A stretch of DNA of 64,000 nt from Avena insularis. Taxonomy: Eukaryota > Streptophyta > Magnoliopsida > Poales > Poaceae. The notes under the pieces are model-generated. The model was not told the DNA's origin and searched no databases. It was given only the letters and a program-made list of their open reading frames with translations. The position numbers and the translations under genes are program-made. Positions 10,996-21,984 of this stretch are shown piece after piece. Each line of letters opens with the position of its first letter. Position 1 is the first letter of the stretch. The stretch lies in NCBI GenBank assembly GCA_023614405.1, contig JAJUPC010000230.1, forward strand, positions 186,001-250,000. The letters run 5' to 3'.

Positions 10996-12824
10996 TGTAG
11001 GGTTTCGTAGAATGGAAAACAAAAAATTTCTACCGCATGCACACAAACAAGCCAAGTTCTATCTACTAGATTGTAGCAACGAGTCGATTATAATACTCAC
11101 CCTCGAAGATTCCAAAGCGGTTAACGAGAGCAGATTCTCGTGGGTGATGTAGTCGTACACTTGCCAATCTCAAGATCGCGTAGATGATCCTGCTGGCGCT
11201 GTGTTCTGGTAGCACTTCCGCAGTCGGTCACATGTTCGGTACTCGATGAAGACCTTCGTCTCCCTTGTTCCAGCAGGCAGCAGAGGTTGTAGTTCTCCCC
11301 TCACATTTTCGGCAGCACGACAGCGTGGTGTTGAAAGTAGAGGGGAAATCCTGCAGGGCTTCACCTAAGATGGAGCAGGTTTAGAAGGCCGGAGAGGAGG
11401 AGGCATGGACGGCGGCTAGGCGGCGGCAATGGGGTCGGCCTTGACTAGGTGGGGAGGGGGTGGTTGTTTGGCCTTTGGGGCACCCCCTCCCCTCTATTTA
11501 TGAGAGGGAGGGCAGCTTGGGAGAGGGGAGTTTGAATCCTTCCCCAAACCCCTCTCCTAGTTGGCTTGTGGTGGAGGGAAAGAAGGATTCTTTCCTTCCT
11601 CCACTAGGATACATTGTCCTAGTTTGACTTTTCAAACTTGCCTTTTGACTTCCAATTTGGAGCTTGATTTCTTTCTTGCTAATGCCCAACGAAGTGACCT
11701 AGGACATGATTCAATCATTCCACTTATCCATGACACATTCATGTACCCTTCCCCTTCCAGTCCGGTGAACCTTCTAGACCCTTCTAGAACCTCTCCTATG
11801 TAAACATCAGAATTATTCCCGAACTCCGGAATTGGACTTTCCTTATATGAATCTTATTCTCCAGACCATTCCGGATCTCCTCGTGATATCCCGAATCCCA
11901 TCCGAGACTCTGAACAACATTCGGTCTCCCTACTTACATTCCATATCTACTAAACAACATCAAATCCTTAAGTGTGTCTCCCTACAGTTCGTGAATTATG
12001 CGGACATGACCGAGACACTTCTCCGATCAATAACCAATAGAGGAATCTAGAAATTCATATGGCTCCCACATATTTCTATGATTACTTTGCGATCGAATGA
12101 ACCACTTACATACGATACCAATTTCCCTTTGTCTCGCGATAGTTTCCTTATCCGAGGTTTGATCGTTGTTATCTCTGCATACCTAGTTCAACCTCGTTAC
12201 TGATAAGTACTCTTTTCTCGTTCCTGTGATATGTGATCCCTTGTGAGACAGTCACATGCTTGCAAGCTAATTGGATGACATTCCACCTAGAGGGCCCAGA
12301 GTATATCTATCCGTCATATGGATGGACAAATCCCACTCTTGATCCATGTGCCTCAACACATACTTTCCGAACACTCAATGCCACCTTTATAGCCACCCAG
12401 TCACGGTGTGGTGTTTAATGTCATCAAAGCATACTTCCGGTGATGGTGATTAGCATGATCTCATGGTCGAAGGAATTAGGTTACTATGTATCAGAAAGCT
12501 TATAGCAAACGAACTATTGAAACGACTTGATCTTTATGCTATGCTTATCTATAGGAGTATGCCCATCACATCATTCTCCTAATGATATGATCTTGTTATT
12601 AACAACATCTCAATGTTCATGATCGGGAAACCACGATCATCTATCAACCAACAAGCTAGTATTATAAAGAGGCTTTAACCAGGGACTCTAATTTAGTTTA
12701 CAAATCACACAAGTATTAATGTTTCCGATTAATACTATTATAGCATGAATGTAAAAATTTATCATAAACACAAAGATATAATAATAACCACTTTTATTAT
12801 TTCCTCTAGGGCATATCTCCAACA
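10996..12824 (-). repeat. E2 5' LTR, 1829 bp
   Basis: It begins TGTTGGAGATATGCCC at 12824 (minus strand) and ends CCTACA at 10996, so it has the TG...CA ends. The sequence is clearly homologous to the E4 LTRs (21985-23847 and 28978-30868). The GC-rich stretch at 11160-11480 corresponds to the transcribed R/U5 part. Confidence 0.88.
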
Positions 12825-13200
12825 ACAACAACCCCGGCAACTCCAAACATTTCAACCGTGCATCGCCCAAGTTCAACAACAACAATGCCGCCACCAACAC
12901 CTATATTGCCCCGAGGAATGGAAGCAATGTAGTGCCGGTTGCAGTAAAGGACAAGTCTTAGGTGACTTGTTATGAATGTGGAACCAAGGGTCACTATTCC
13001 AATGAGTGCCCCAAGAATATTGCAGCAGCTCCCAATGCGAGTGCCCCAGCTCAGCAGCAGCGTCATGTTCAGCCTAGAAGGAGATTTGCCCCAGGGAATT
13101 CACTCAACTGCAACGGCCATCTGTTTTCATGAATGCTGAAGAAGCCCAAGAAGCGCCAGATGTCGTGCTGGGTATGTTTTAAGTTAACTCAGTACTTGCA
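12825..13200 (+). pseudogene. Tekay-like gag, C-terminal part with CCHC zinc knuckle
   Basis: After a Gln-rich stretch (12825-12950), codons 12968-13008 read CYECGTKGHYSNEC, an intact C-x2-C-x4-H-x4-C RNA-binding knuckle. Pro/Ala/Gln-rich text follows, then the start of the protease (LARVLFDSGASQLFV, with the active-site DSG near 13214). A TAA at about 13180 interrupts the frame. Confidence 0.8.
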
Positions 13201-16200
13201 AGAGTGTTGTTTGATTCTGGAGCATCGCAGTTGTTTGTTACCGAAGAATTTGCATGCACTAGTAAGATTCAACCAACAAAATTGAAGCATGTTATGATAG
13301 TTCAAATACCTGGTTCAACCACCAAAGCTAGACAAATTTGCAAGGCCGTACCTATCTGAATCCATGGCATAGATTTTTATGCTAATCTAATAATACTCGG
13401 AACTAAAGGTTTGGAAGTAGTACTAGGAATGGATTGGATGTCAAAACATAAGGGATTAATCGACTGTGCCAAGAAAGACATAACCATGACCAGTACAACC
13501 AGAATATTAGTAGAGCATATATGTGAAACCTTGCCCCATCAATTCAAGTGCAACAAGAGTCTAGCCCAGCCAACCATTGACCAAGTCAGAGTAGTCTATG
13601 AAAAACACGATGTATTTCCAGATGTTTTGCCTGGTATGCCCCCAGATCGGGATATCGAGTTTATCATTGAACTAATCCCTGGAATCGGACCCATAGCCCA
13701 GAGACCGTATAGTATGAACCCTCTGAATCAGTGGAACTGAAGAAGCAACTGGATGTTATGTTGGAGATAGGATTGATTCAACCAAGTGCATCGCCATGGA
13801 GATCACCTGTCTTGTTCGTGGACAAGAAAGATGGAGGTAACCGTTTGTGTACGAATTATAGGAAGTTGAATGATGTCACCATCAAGAACAAGTACCCACT
13901 GCCAAAGATAGGAGACCTGTTTGACCAGTTGACCGGTGCCAAAGTGTTTTCTAAGATTGATCTTAGAACTGGTTATCACCAACTCAAGATTCGTGGAGAG
14001 GATATTCCAAAGACTACCTTTACCACCAGATATGGATTGTATGAGTACATTGTCATGTCTTTTGGATTAACCAATGCCCTCGCTTATTTCATGAACCTCA
14101 TAAATAATATTTTTATGGACTTCCTGGATAAGTTTGTCGTTGTTTTCATCGATGACATTCTGATCTATTCCAAATCAGAAGAAGAACATGAGCTACACTT
14201 GAGGACCATCCTTGGAACCCTTAGGGAGCATTAGTTGTATGCCAATTTTAGCAAATGTGAATTCTGGTTACAGGAGGTAGGATTCCTCTAACATATTGTG
14301 TCAGCCGGAGTAATTGCCGTTGACCCTGCAAAGGTGAAGGATGTTGAAGAATGGCAAGCCCCAACCACTCAAACCCAAGTTCGTGCATTTATAAGATTAG
14401 CGGGATATTACCGCAAGTTTGTAGAAGGATTCTCAAGCATCGCAAGACCCATGACCCAATTGTTGAAGAAAGATAAGAAGTTCGAATGGACGGACAAATG
14501 TGAAGCGAGTTTTCAAGAACTCAAGAAGAGATTGATTTCAGCCCCAATCTTGATCATGCCAGATATCACGAAGCTCTTTGATGTGTATTGTGACGCATCC
14601 AAGATCGGTCTCAGATGTGTGATTATGCAAGGAGGCAAAGTTATATCTTATCTATCCCGACAACTGAAGCAACATGAGTAGAATTATCCTACCCATGACC
14701 TTGAACTAGCAGCCGTAGTTCTAGCCCTGAAGACATGGAGGCATTACCTTATGGGAAACCGTTGTGAGATTTATTCGGATCACAAGAACCTGAAATATAT
14801 TTTTACTCGGAAGGAGCTGAATATAAGTCAAAGGAGGTGGATCGAGCTAATCAAGGACTATGATCTGGACATTCACTATCACCCCGGTAATGCCAATGTG
14901 GTAGCATATGCCCTTAGCAGATTGCTGTGTCGCTTGAACTCCATGATTCTGAAGGATCAACCAAGTTTACACAAGGAGTTGGAAGATTTCATAATGGATC
15001 TAGTAAGTGAAGGATTTTTGGCTAGCATAGACTTCAACCCACTTTGATCAGTCAGATTAAGGAGGCGCAAAAAGGAAATGCTAGTATCGACAGAATCAAA
15101 CGTCGCATCGGTACAGGCAAAGTACCCGGATTCACTGAAGACGAAGAAGGAGTTTTGTGGTACAAGGGACATATCTGTGTGCCAGCAGATTCAGAGTTGA
15201 AGCAAGCTATCTTGAAAGAAGCCCATGATACTCTTTATTCTATCCACCCCGGAGGAACGAAGATGTATCAGGATTTGAAGGAGCAATTTTGGTGGCATAA
15301 GATGAAGAGAGAAATTGGAAGCTACATAGCCAAGTGTGATATTTTTTAGAGAGTCAAGGCGGGACATCAGAGACCCGCAGGACTGTTGCAACCATTGCAG
15401 ATTCTGGAATGGAAATGGGATTCATCCGGAATGGATTTTATCACCGGTTTGCCTACATCTAGTAGGGGAAATGACTCTATCTGGGTCATAGTAGATAGAC
15501 TGTCCAAAGTCGCCCATTTCTTACCAGTCAAGACCACCTACCAGAGTTCGAAGCTAGCGGAGTTTTACATCGCTAGAATCGTCAGTTTGCATGGAGTCCC
15601 CTAGAACATAGTGTCGGATCGAGGAACTCAGTTTACCTCGAGGTTTTGGAAAAAAGTCCAAGAAGGATTGGGAACAAGATTAGATTTGAGCACAGCTTAT
15701 CACCCTCAAACAGATGGACAAACAGAGCGAGTAAATCAAATACTCGAAGATATGCTGAGAGCCAGTGTGCTAGAGTATGGATCTAAATGCGAAGACTGTC
15801 TGCCTTTCCCAGCATTTTCGTACAACAACAGTTATCAAGCCAGTTTGCAAATGGCCCCATTTGAATTCATGTATGGAAGGAAGTGTCGTACCCCTTTGAA
15901 TTGATCGGAAGTAGGAGAGAGTCAGATTTTTGGACCCAACATCCTACGGGAAGCAGAAGATAAAGTTCACAAGATCCGTGAGCACCTCAAGACCGCCCAA
16001 TCCAGACAGAAGAGTTATGCTGACAAGAAACGTCGAGACCTCGCTTTCAATATCGGAGATTTTGTGTATCTCAAAGTGTCCCATTTGAAAGGAATGCAAC
16101 ATTTTTAGCTCAAAGGGAAGTTAGCCCCCAGATATATTGGACCCTTCAAGATTCTTAATCGTCAAGGAGAAGTATCATATCAACTGTAACTTCCAGAGGA

Positions 16201-16462
16201 GATGTCAGCAGTGCATAATGTGTTCCATATATCATTACTTCGCAAATGCCTAGAAGTCCCAAAGAAGACTAAAGTTTTCAAGAACATTGATCACCAAACC
16301 ATAGAGATCAACGACAAACTGACGTATCCCGAAGTATCAGCAAACCATAGGGAAAACCTCCCAATCACCATTCAAGAATGGAATAAGTCAAAGAAACTAG
16401 GTGAAGAATCCAAAAGTTATGTCACGATGATGCCAAATATGACCTTTGGTAGAAGCTCATAA
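13201..16462 (+). pseudogene. Tekay-like pol: protease, RT, RNase H, integrase
   Basis: Protease: DSG near 13214 and LGMDWMSKHKGLIDC at 13423. RT (13731-14680): the frame shifts by one base near 13731, then [16 protein letters not shown] (motif A), MSFGLTNA and [12 protein letters not shown] (YxDD site). RNase H (14560-14910): FDVYCDASK and [10 protein letters not shown], ending [16 protein letters not shown]. Integrase: zinc module HDTLYSIHPGGTKMYQDLKE...CDIF, core MDFITGLPTS, SDRGTQFTSRFW and the Glu in TDGQTERVNQ. In-frame stops occur at 14232, 14679, 15347, 15602, 15902, 16106 and 16188. Most are TAG where the family has Gln. The protein cannot be made. Confidence 0.88.
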
Positions 16463-16528
16463 CGCATTTCATACTACCTCCAGAGCATGAAGAATTTGAG
16501 GCAGATGGCCTTACCCCAAGGCCGGGTG

Positions 16529-17055
16529 TGTTGGGGATATGCTAAATGGGTATCACCATTGCATGTATCTAATCCGGATAACCCGGGTGGCCCACCATTG
16601 GTAGCAAGACCTCTATCCTGCTGGGCGGCCCAGTTAGATGGATCCAGAAGGGAGGCCCATGCCGGATGAAGGAAGGCTACGGTGGAGTCATCGGTGTACC
16701 CAGAGCCTTGGAGTGCAAGACACGTTAGACTAGTTGTATACCGTGTAGGACTCTGTAACCTATCTGGCTAGGACTTTCCCTGTAACTCTAGGATCTGGCG
16801 ACTATATAAGCTGGACCTAGAGGAGCCTTTAGGGCATAACCCAACTCATATCACACACAGCGAACCAATCCCTGTAACCCAACGTATTGTCGTTATAGTG
16901 ATTTATAGCAGGAGTAGGATTTCGCTACCATCATGGGATCTGAACCTGGGTAAGATGTGTCACCTCGTACCCGCCAACCTTCCACCTTACCCCATGTCTC
17001 TAAACACGCTCTGTGAGGACCCCTCCATGATGTAATTGTCAGCAATACCACGATA
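16529..17055 (+). repeat. E3 5' LTR, 527 bp
   Basis: It begins TGTTGGGGATATGCTAAATG and ends ACCACGATA. It is similar base for base to 37166-37693, apart from scattered substitutions. A putative TATA box (CTATATAAG) lies at 16804, suiting an LTR promoter. Confidence 0.9.
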
Positions 17056-17074
17056 GTTGGCGCCCACCGTGGGG
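17056..17074 (+). other. E3 primer binding site
   Basis: GTTGGCGCCCACCGTGGGG follows the LTR directly. A TGGCGCCCACCGTGGGG-type site after the LTR is characteristic of many grass Gypsy elements. I do not assign the tRNA. Confidence 0.7.
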
Positions 17075-17119
17075 CAAGATGCGCTTTAGGCTCTACAACG
17101 GGCGAGGTCAAAGCTCTTC

Positions 17120-19755
17120 GCGGAAATTGGCAAAACCGTAGCCTCCAATCAACATCCTTGCTGCCTCAGTATCATCCTCCGTCATCGAGGAAGCCTCCGC
17201 ACCCTCCAACTCCATTCTGGACGTGCTCTACGCCAACATCAGCATGGACTCGGAGGAGATGGACATCAAACCGGAGGAGCTCGACTCAGCCATGCAGGAG
17301 ATGGAGGAAGATATCAAGCGTGAGGAGCAGGCCGACAAGGCCGTCACATCCCGAGAGGTGCTCGTTTCCATTGGGAACGTGATGGAAGAAGATTAACTCG
17401 GGCAAGCTCCGCCTAAGCCGCTGGACAAGGGGAAGGGACCAGCCGATGTTGCTGACAACAATCGCGCAAAGGCCATGCCCCCTCTACCTAACCCAATGCA
17501 ACAGCCGCATGAACTCAATACCGGTTCGAGTAACACCAACACCGCAAATCCACCGCCACCAGCATCTACATCTGTGGCCGCCCAAGTCACCCCAGCTGAT
17601 AGAGTGACGTACGACAATTTGACTGTGGCCCATATACGGAACATAGTCTAGCTTGATGAGAAGCGCCAGTAGCTACTGGAGGAAGCGCAGGCCATCACGG
17701 AGCAAGGAGCAAAACTATATCGATATCTGGCCAAGGCGCAGAAATCAATCGAGGCAGCTAGAGCCATGGAGGCCGAGTACAAGAATTTTATTAAGTAGCA
17801 AAAGGCTAGGAAATCTCTGGCTCACATTGTCAACGACCCTGGCGTATGGCGCAAGCTAGGATGGGCTCCCTTGAAGCCGCCACGGGCCAAGCCATACATT
17901 GACAGTGAGGGCAGGCAGGTCATGCCCACACCTATACTGAACTTGGTCGTTGCCAAGACCCTACTGTAGCAGGATAGATCACCCGCGGCTGTGGAATAGG
18001 TTTATGACCTTGTAGCCAAGGCTGCCAAACAGCAGGAAAAGGCCACCTCTCAGAGGCTCGAGTCTGACCCAACATATTGCCAGTCTAGCAATCCTAAGCC
18101 GCCAAGGGAGAGATCTCCTCACGAGGACGGGTCCCATACGGGTTCGTCAGAATGAAAACGAAGGGACGCATGCAACAGGAAGGACACTATCCCCATATCC
18201 TCCGACCACGGAGGCAAGGCTCATCCACGTCGCCCATCTCCACCGCCCCGTTCCCCCGACATCATGAAGAACCAAGAGCTCACCATCGTACGAGCATGCC
18301 TCCGCCAAGACGCCCTCAGGGCGGCATCGTCATTCGCGATAACACGGAGCAGCCTCGTCATGGCAGCGAGCGCAATGGAAATCAAGGACATAAGAGAAGG
18401 TCACATCATGACCCTCCGCATCCGACAAGCAACCGCGACAGATGCTAGGAGTCGCAGGAGGGTAATAGCAATAAGGCTAACCCACCACCACCTTCGCCTC
18501 CATCGCCACCTAGCATCCACCATGGAGGAGGAGGGCCGCGTCACTCACGCAGGCCCTCCCCTGATGGCAAGAAGAAAAAAAGCAAGACCGGAGCCATATG
18601 ACGCACATTCACGCTTGGACAAGATTCAGGTGGCCCGGGAAGGACAGTACCTGGGACCACGTTGCTTTGTACCTATGATACAGACCGTAACTTACCCCAT
18701 CGGATAGACAAGACGATCAAGCCCTATGACGGAACCGCTAAGCCAGCTACGTGGTTGCAGGATTATAGCAACACGGTGGAGATCACCGGGGAAAACCCCA
18801 ATATTTCCGTCAAGTACGTCCCACTGATGTTGATGGGCACGACCCTCCATTGGATCAATGACTTGCCGGAGAAGTCCATATGCAATTGGTTGTACATGCA
18901 AGAAGCATTCACCAAGAACATTGAGGGTATGTACAAACATCCCTGCACGGTTGGCATCCTACAGCGGTGCGTGCAAGAGAAAGACGAGACATCTCGGGCC
19001 TACCTCTCCCGCTGGCTGGATGTGAAAAATTGCTGCACATGAGTGCACGATCAGACCACTATGGACACCTACATTGATGGTTTGGAAAAGGGTACGTTGC
19101 TCCGGCATAAGTAGAAGCGTCTGTAGGACAATCACATGCTAGATATCAATCAGATGATCTCATTAGATAGTGAGTTCGCGGCTGCTGATGATGATGCTCG
19201 TGGCTCTTTGCCGACAATTTCCATCCCAACCCAAGCTAAGAGGAATAATAGCACTAAGCGGAAGAGTCTGCTAGAAGAAAAACCAACCTCCGACATGGTC
19301 GCAATGACGTTTGCAGGTAGAGGTGATGGCGAACAACGCGGCCGAGGACGGGGGGATGGTCGTGGGCAGTAGCGCGGTAGTGAAACTACCCCGACAACGC
19401 CCCATGTTCCCCAAATGTACGAGGAATACTGTGATATTCCATGCCTTGTACACCTCGACACCAATGGCAAATCCACCCACACCAATCGCCATTTCAAGTT
19501 CGTCAATGATCTTAAAGGAGACCCAGAGTCCGGCTACAAACAAAGCCGGAAGAACCGACCATGAGGCAAGGGCAAAGGGAAGAAGAAGGAAGAGGAGTCC
19601 AAGGATTCAAGTGACATGGACGAGGACATTAACCCCAAGCACGTCGACAAGGGCGATGGCAAAGGCAAGAACCCCTTTGAGAAGAAGGCCCCGTCTACCA
19701 CACTTTCCTTGGCACCCCAACTATCCGGGCACAGAAAACCTCACTGAGGATACTG
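17120..19755 (+). pseudogene. E3 gag (broken)
   Basis: An acidic N-terminal region with a run of Met/Asp/Glu (17210-17390) is followed by a Pro-rich part and a helical region. The retrotransposon gag domain lies at 18715-19040 (YDGTAKPATWLQDY ... LPLMLMGTTLHWINDLP). A basic, Arg/Gly-rich tail and a His/Cys-poor knuckle remnant lie at 19400-19560. In-frame TAG codons at 17649, 17670, 17796, 17967 and 17997 share one frame and sit where Gln is expected. Further stops and shifts follow. Gag would build the particle. Confidence 0.8.
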
Positions 19756-20487
19756 ATGGCCACCCTACCCCCAGTTCCCCAATACCTACGCTGGTCGGAA
19801 GTTTCAATCACTTGTGATAGGAAAGATCACCCAGACCTCGTTCCAACGGAGAACCAATATGCCATGGTCATCAACCCTTTGATTGACGACAATGAGTTCA
19901 CCAAATGCATGGTGGACAGTGGAAGAAACATCAATATCTTGTACCTGGATACACTGCACAAGATGAACTTGACGGAGACCAACCTAAGGCGGACCAACAC
20001 CATATTCCATGGCATAGTTCCTGGTCGGGAGGCTTGGTCCCTTGGGTGCATCATGCTTTTAGTCTCTTTTGGCGATGTTAACAATTACCGCCAAGAACGC
20101 ATGACCTTTGAAGTGGTCCCCTTCAAGAGAGTGTACCACATCATATTCAGATGCGACATCTTCCACTCCTTCATGGCAAAGCCATGCTTCGTCTACAACA
20201 AGCTCAAGATACCCGGACCAAACGGTGTCATCACCGTATCCGGAAGCTTTTCAAAGGCAAGGGACTGCAAGATTGGAGAAGCAGCCTTTGCAGAAGCTGT
20301 CCTCTACAACGAAGAATTCAAGGAGATCCACAGCAAGGTCGATGCCTCGGAGATGCCGGCATCGAAGAAGCAGATTTCTGACTCTGATCCCGCCTTCAAG
20401 GCCGCCATCGAAACCAAGTCGGTGGAATTTGTGGTAGGCGATGCCTCCAAGGTCACCGCCATTGGGACGAACCTGGACCCTAAATAG
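19756..20487 (+). pseudogene. E3 aspartic protease region
   Basis: This is an open stretch of 243 codons. It contains YAMVINPLIDDNEFTKCMVDSGRNINILYLDTL (active-site D-S-G near 19913) and VSFGDVNNYRQERMTFEVVPF...YHIIFRCDIFHSFMA, the usual end of the Tat-type protease. A linker EIHSKVDASEMPASKKQ leads to RT. The protease processes Gag-Pol. This copy lies between broken neighbours, so no functional polyprotein is expected. Confidence 0.8.
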
Positions 20488-21979
20488 GAAAGCATGCTCA
20501 TCGAGTTCCTCCGTGAGAATAGGGACATTTTTTCCTGGCAACCTGCTGACATGAAAGGTGGACCTAGGGAACTTGCCGAGCACAACTGGAATATTGATCC
20601 AAAATGCAAACCGGTGAAACAACCTCTATGACGCTTTGGAGACGAGAAGAGACGCACCATAGGCAAAGAGATAGCTAGGTTACTTAAGGATAGTTTTATC
20701 CGAGAAGTCCTTCACACCCGATGGTTGGCCAATCCTGTACTTTTCCCCAAAAAAGGAACCAAAGAATTAAAAATGTGTGTTGATTACACCGGCTTGAACA
20801 AAGCATGTCCGAAGGATCCGTTTGCTTTATCTCGCATTAACCAAGTCATTGACTCGATAGCTAGCTCGAAACTCAGTGTTTTCTAGATGCATAATCGGGA
20901 TAACACCAGATAAAAATGAGGAAGTCGGACCAATTGGCCATTTTGTTCACCACACCTTACGGCATGTTTTTCTATGTCACAATGCCCTTTGTGCTAAAAA
21001 ACGCAGGTGCTACGTACCAGCGGACTATGCAGCATTGCCTACACGACCAAATTGGTCGGAACGTGCAGCCTATGTGGACGATATCACGGTGATGTCTAAG
21101 AAATCAAATAAATTAATCTCCGACTTAAAGGAAACCTTCGATAACCTCCGGAAATACAACATGATGCTTAACCCAAAGAAGTGCGTCTTCGGGGTTCCAG
21201 CCATCAAATTGTTGGGCTTCATCGTTTCCCAGCGTGGAATCATGGTCAACCCAGAGAAGATCAAGGCCATCCTAAACATTAACCGTCCGACATGCCTGAA
21301 GGACATCCAACGGCTCACAGGCTGCATTGCAGCAGTAAGCCGGTTTGTCAGCCGACTTGGAGAGAAGGCTCTGCCGCTATACAAGTTGCTGAAGAAGGCG
21401 GACAAATTTGTATGGACGGACGAAGCATATGTTGCGCTTAAGGAACTAAAAGGGATACTTCCTTCGGCTCCTATACTCGCAACACCCGATCCAATGGAGC
21501 CTATGTTGATTTACACAGCGGCCACCAACCAGGTTATCAGCATCGTCATTGTAGTAGAGCACAAATAACTAACGCATGAGTACGGAGTACAACGACCAGT
21601 TTACTATGTAAGCGAGGTCTTGACGGAGTCCAAGCAGCGTTACCCGCACTACCAAAAGCTAGATTATGGCGTGTTCCTTGCTTCTCGGAAGCTAAGGAAC
21701 TACTTCCAGGAGCACCATATCACAGTAGTGAGAAAGGCTCCACTGTCCGACATCATCAACAATAGCGACGCTATGGGACAGGTCGCAAAGTGGGGCATTG
21801 AGCTTGCCGCCTTCGAGATCACCTACAAGAGACGCGACGCTATCAAATCACAAGTCTTGGCGGATTTTATTGCAGATTGGACGGATATGCCAGATGCTAC
21901 CCCTATATCAGAGCCAGAATATTGGGTGATGCACTTTGACGAATCAAAGATACTCAATGGCTCGGGGTCTAGTGTAATA
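20488..21979 (+). pseudogene. E3 reverse transcriptase and first half of RNase H
   Basis: After a TAG at 20485, the text runs FLRENRDIFSWQPADM, RWLANPVLFPKKGTKELKMCVDYTGLNKACPKDPFALSRI, a frameshifted middle (20875-21060), then YVDDITVMSKKSNKLISDL (catalytic site at 21070) and CVFGVPAIKLLGFIVSQRGI. The RT end and the connection are visible at 21300-21420. RNase H starts at about 21490 (PMLIYTAATNQ) and is cut by E4 at 21985. It resumes at 30874 with HFEATNNMAEYEALIHGL. Confidence 0.85.
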
Positions 21980-21984
21980 CTATA

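Larger units (their letters stand above)
7110..12824 (-). mobile_element. E2: Copia LTR retrotransposon, Angela type (3' half outside window)
   Basis: This is the right-hand (5') part of a Copia element read on the minus strand: 5' LTR 10996-12824, primer binding site, leader, gag, protease, integrase and the first part of RT. RT stops at 7110, exactly where the E1 LTR starts, in the middle of the text PVAKLKCVRI. E1 is therefore inserted here, and the rest of E2 must lie left of the window. The LTR begins TGTTGGAGATATGCCC, the same subfamily as E4. E2 in turn interrupts the gag of a Tekay-like Gypsy element at 12825. Confidence 0.9.
12825..16523 (+). mobile_element. Old Ty3/Gypsy element, Tekay/Del-like, internal part only
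   Basis: Gag end and pol lie on the plus strand in the Gypsy order PR-RT-RNase H-integrase. The 5' part is missing because E2 is inserted in gag at 12824/12825, so it should continue left of the window. No LTR of this element is visible. The sequence ends at 16523 where E3 is inserted. The text [41 protein letters not shown] and [17 protein letters not shown] is typical of the Tekay/Del lineage (inference from memory of the family). Many in-frame stops show age. Confidence 0.85.

Noticed and set aside
10760..11152. Open frame of 130 codons on the plus strand.
   Set aside because: It spans the E2 leader, primer site and LTR edge in the opposite strand, so it is a chance frame.
16400..16465. 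A chromodomain at the end of the Tekay-like integrase.
   Set aside because: Only a short out-of-frame piece (HDDAKYDLW) vaguely recalls the W-x2-H...W pattern. That is too little to annotate.
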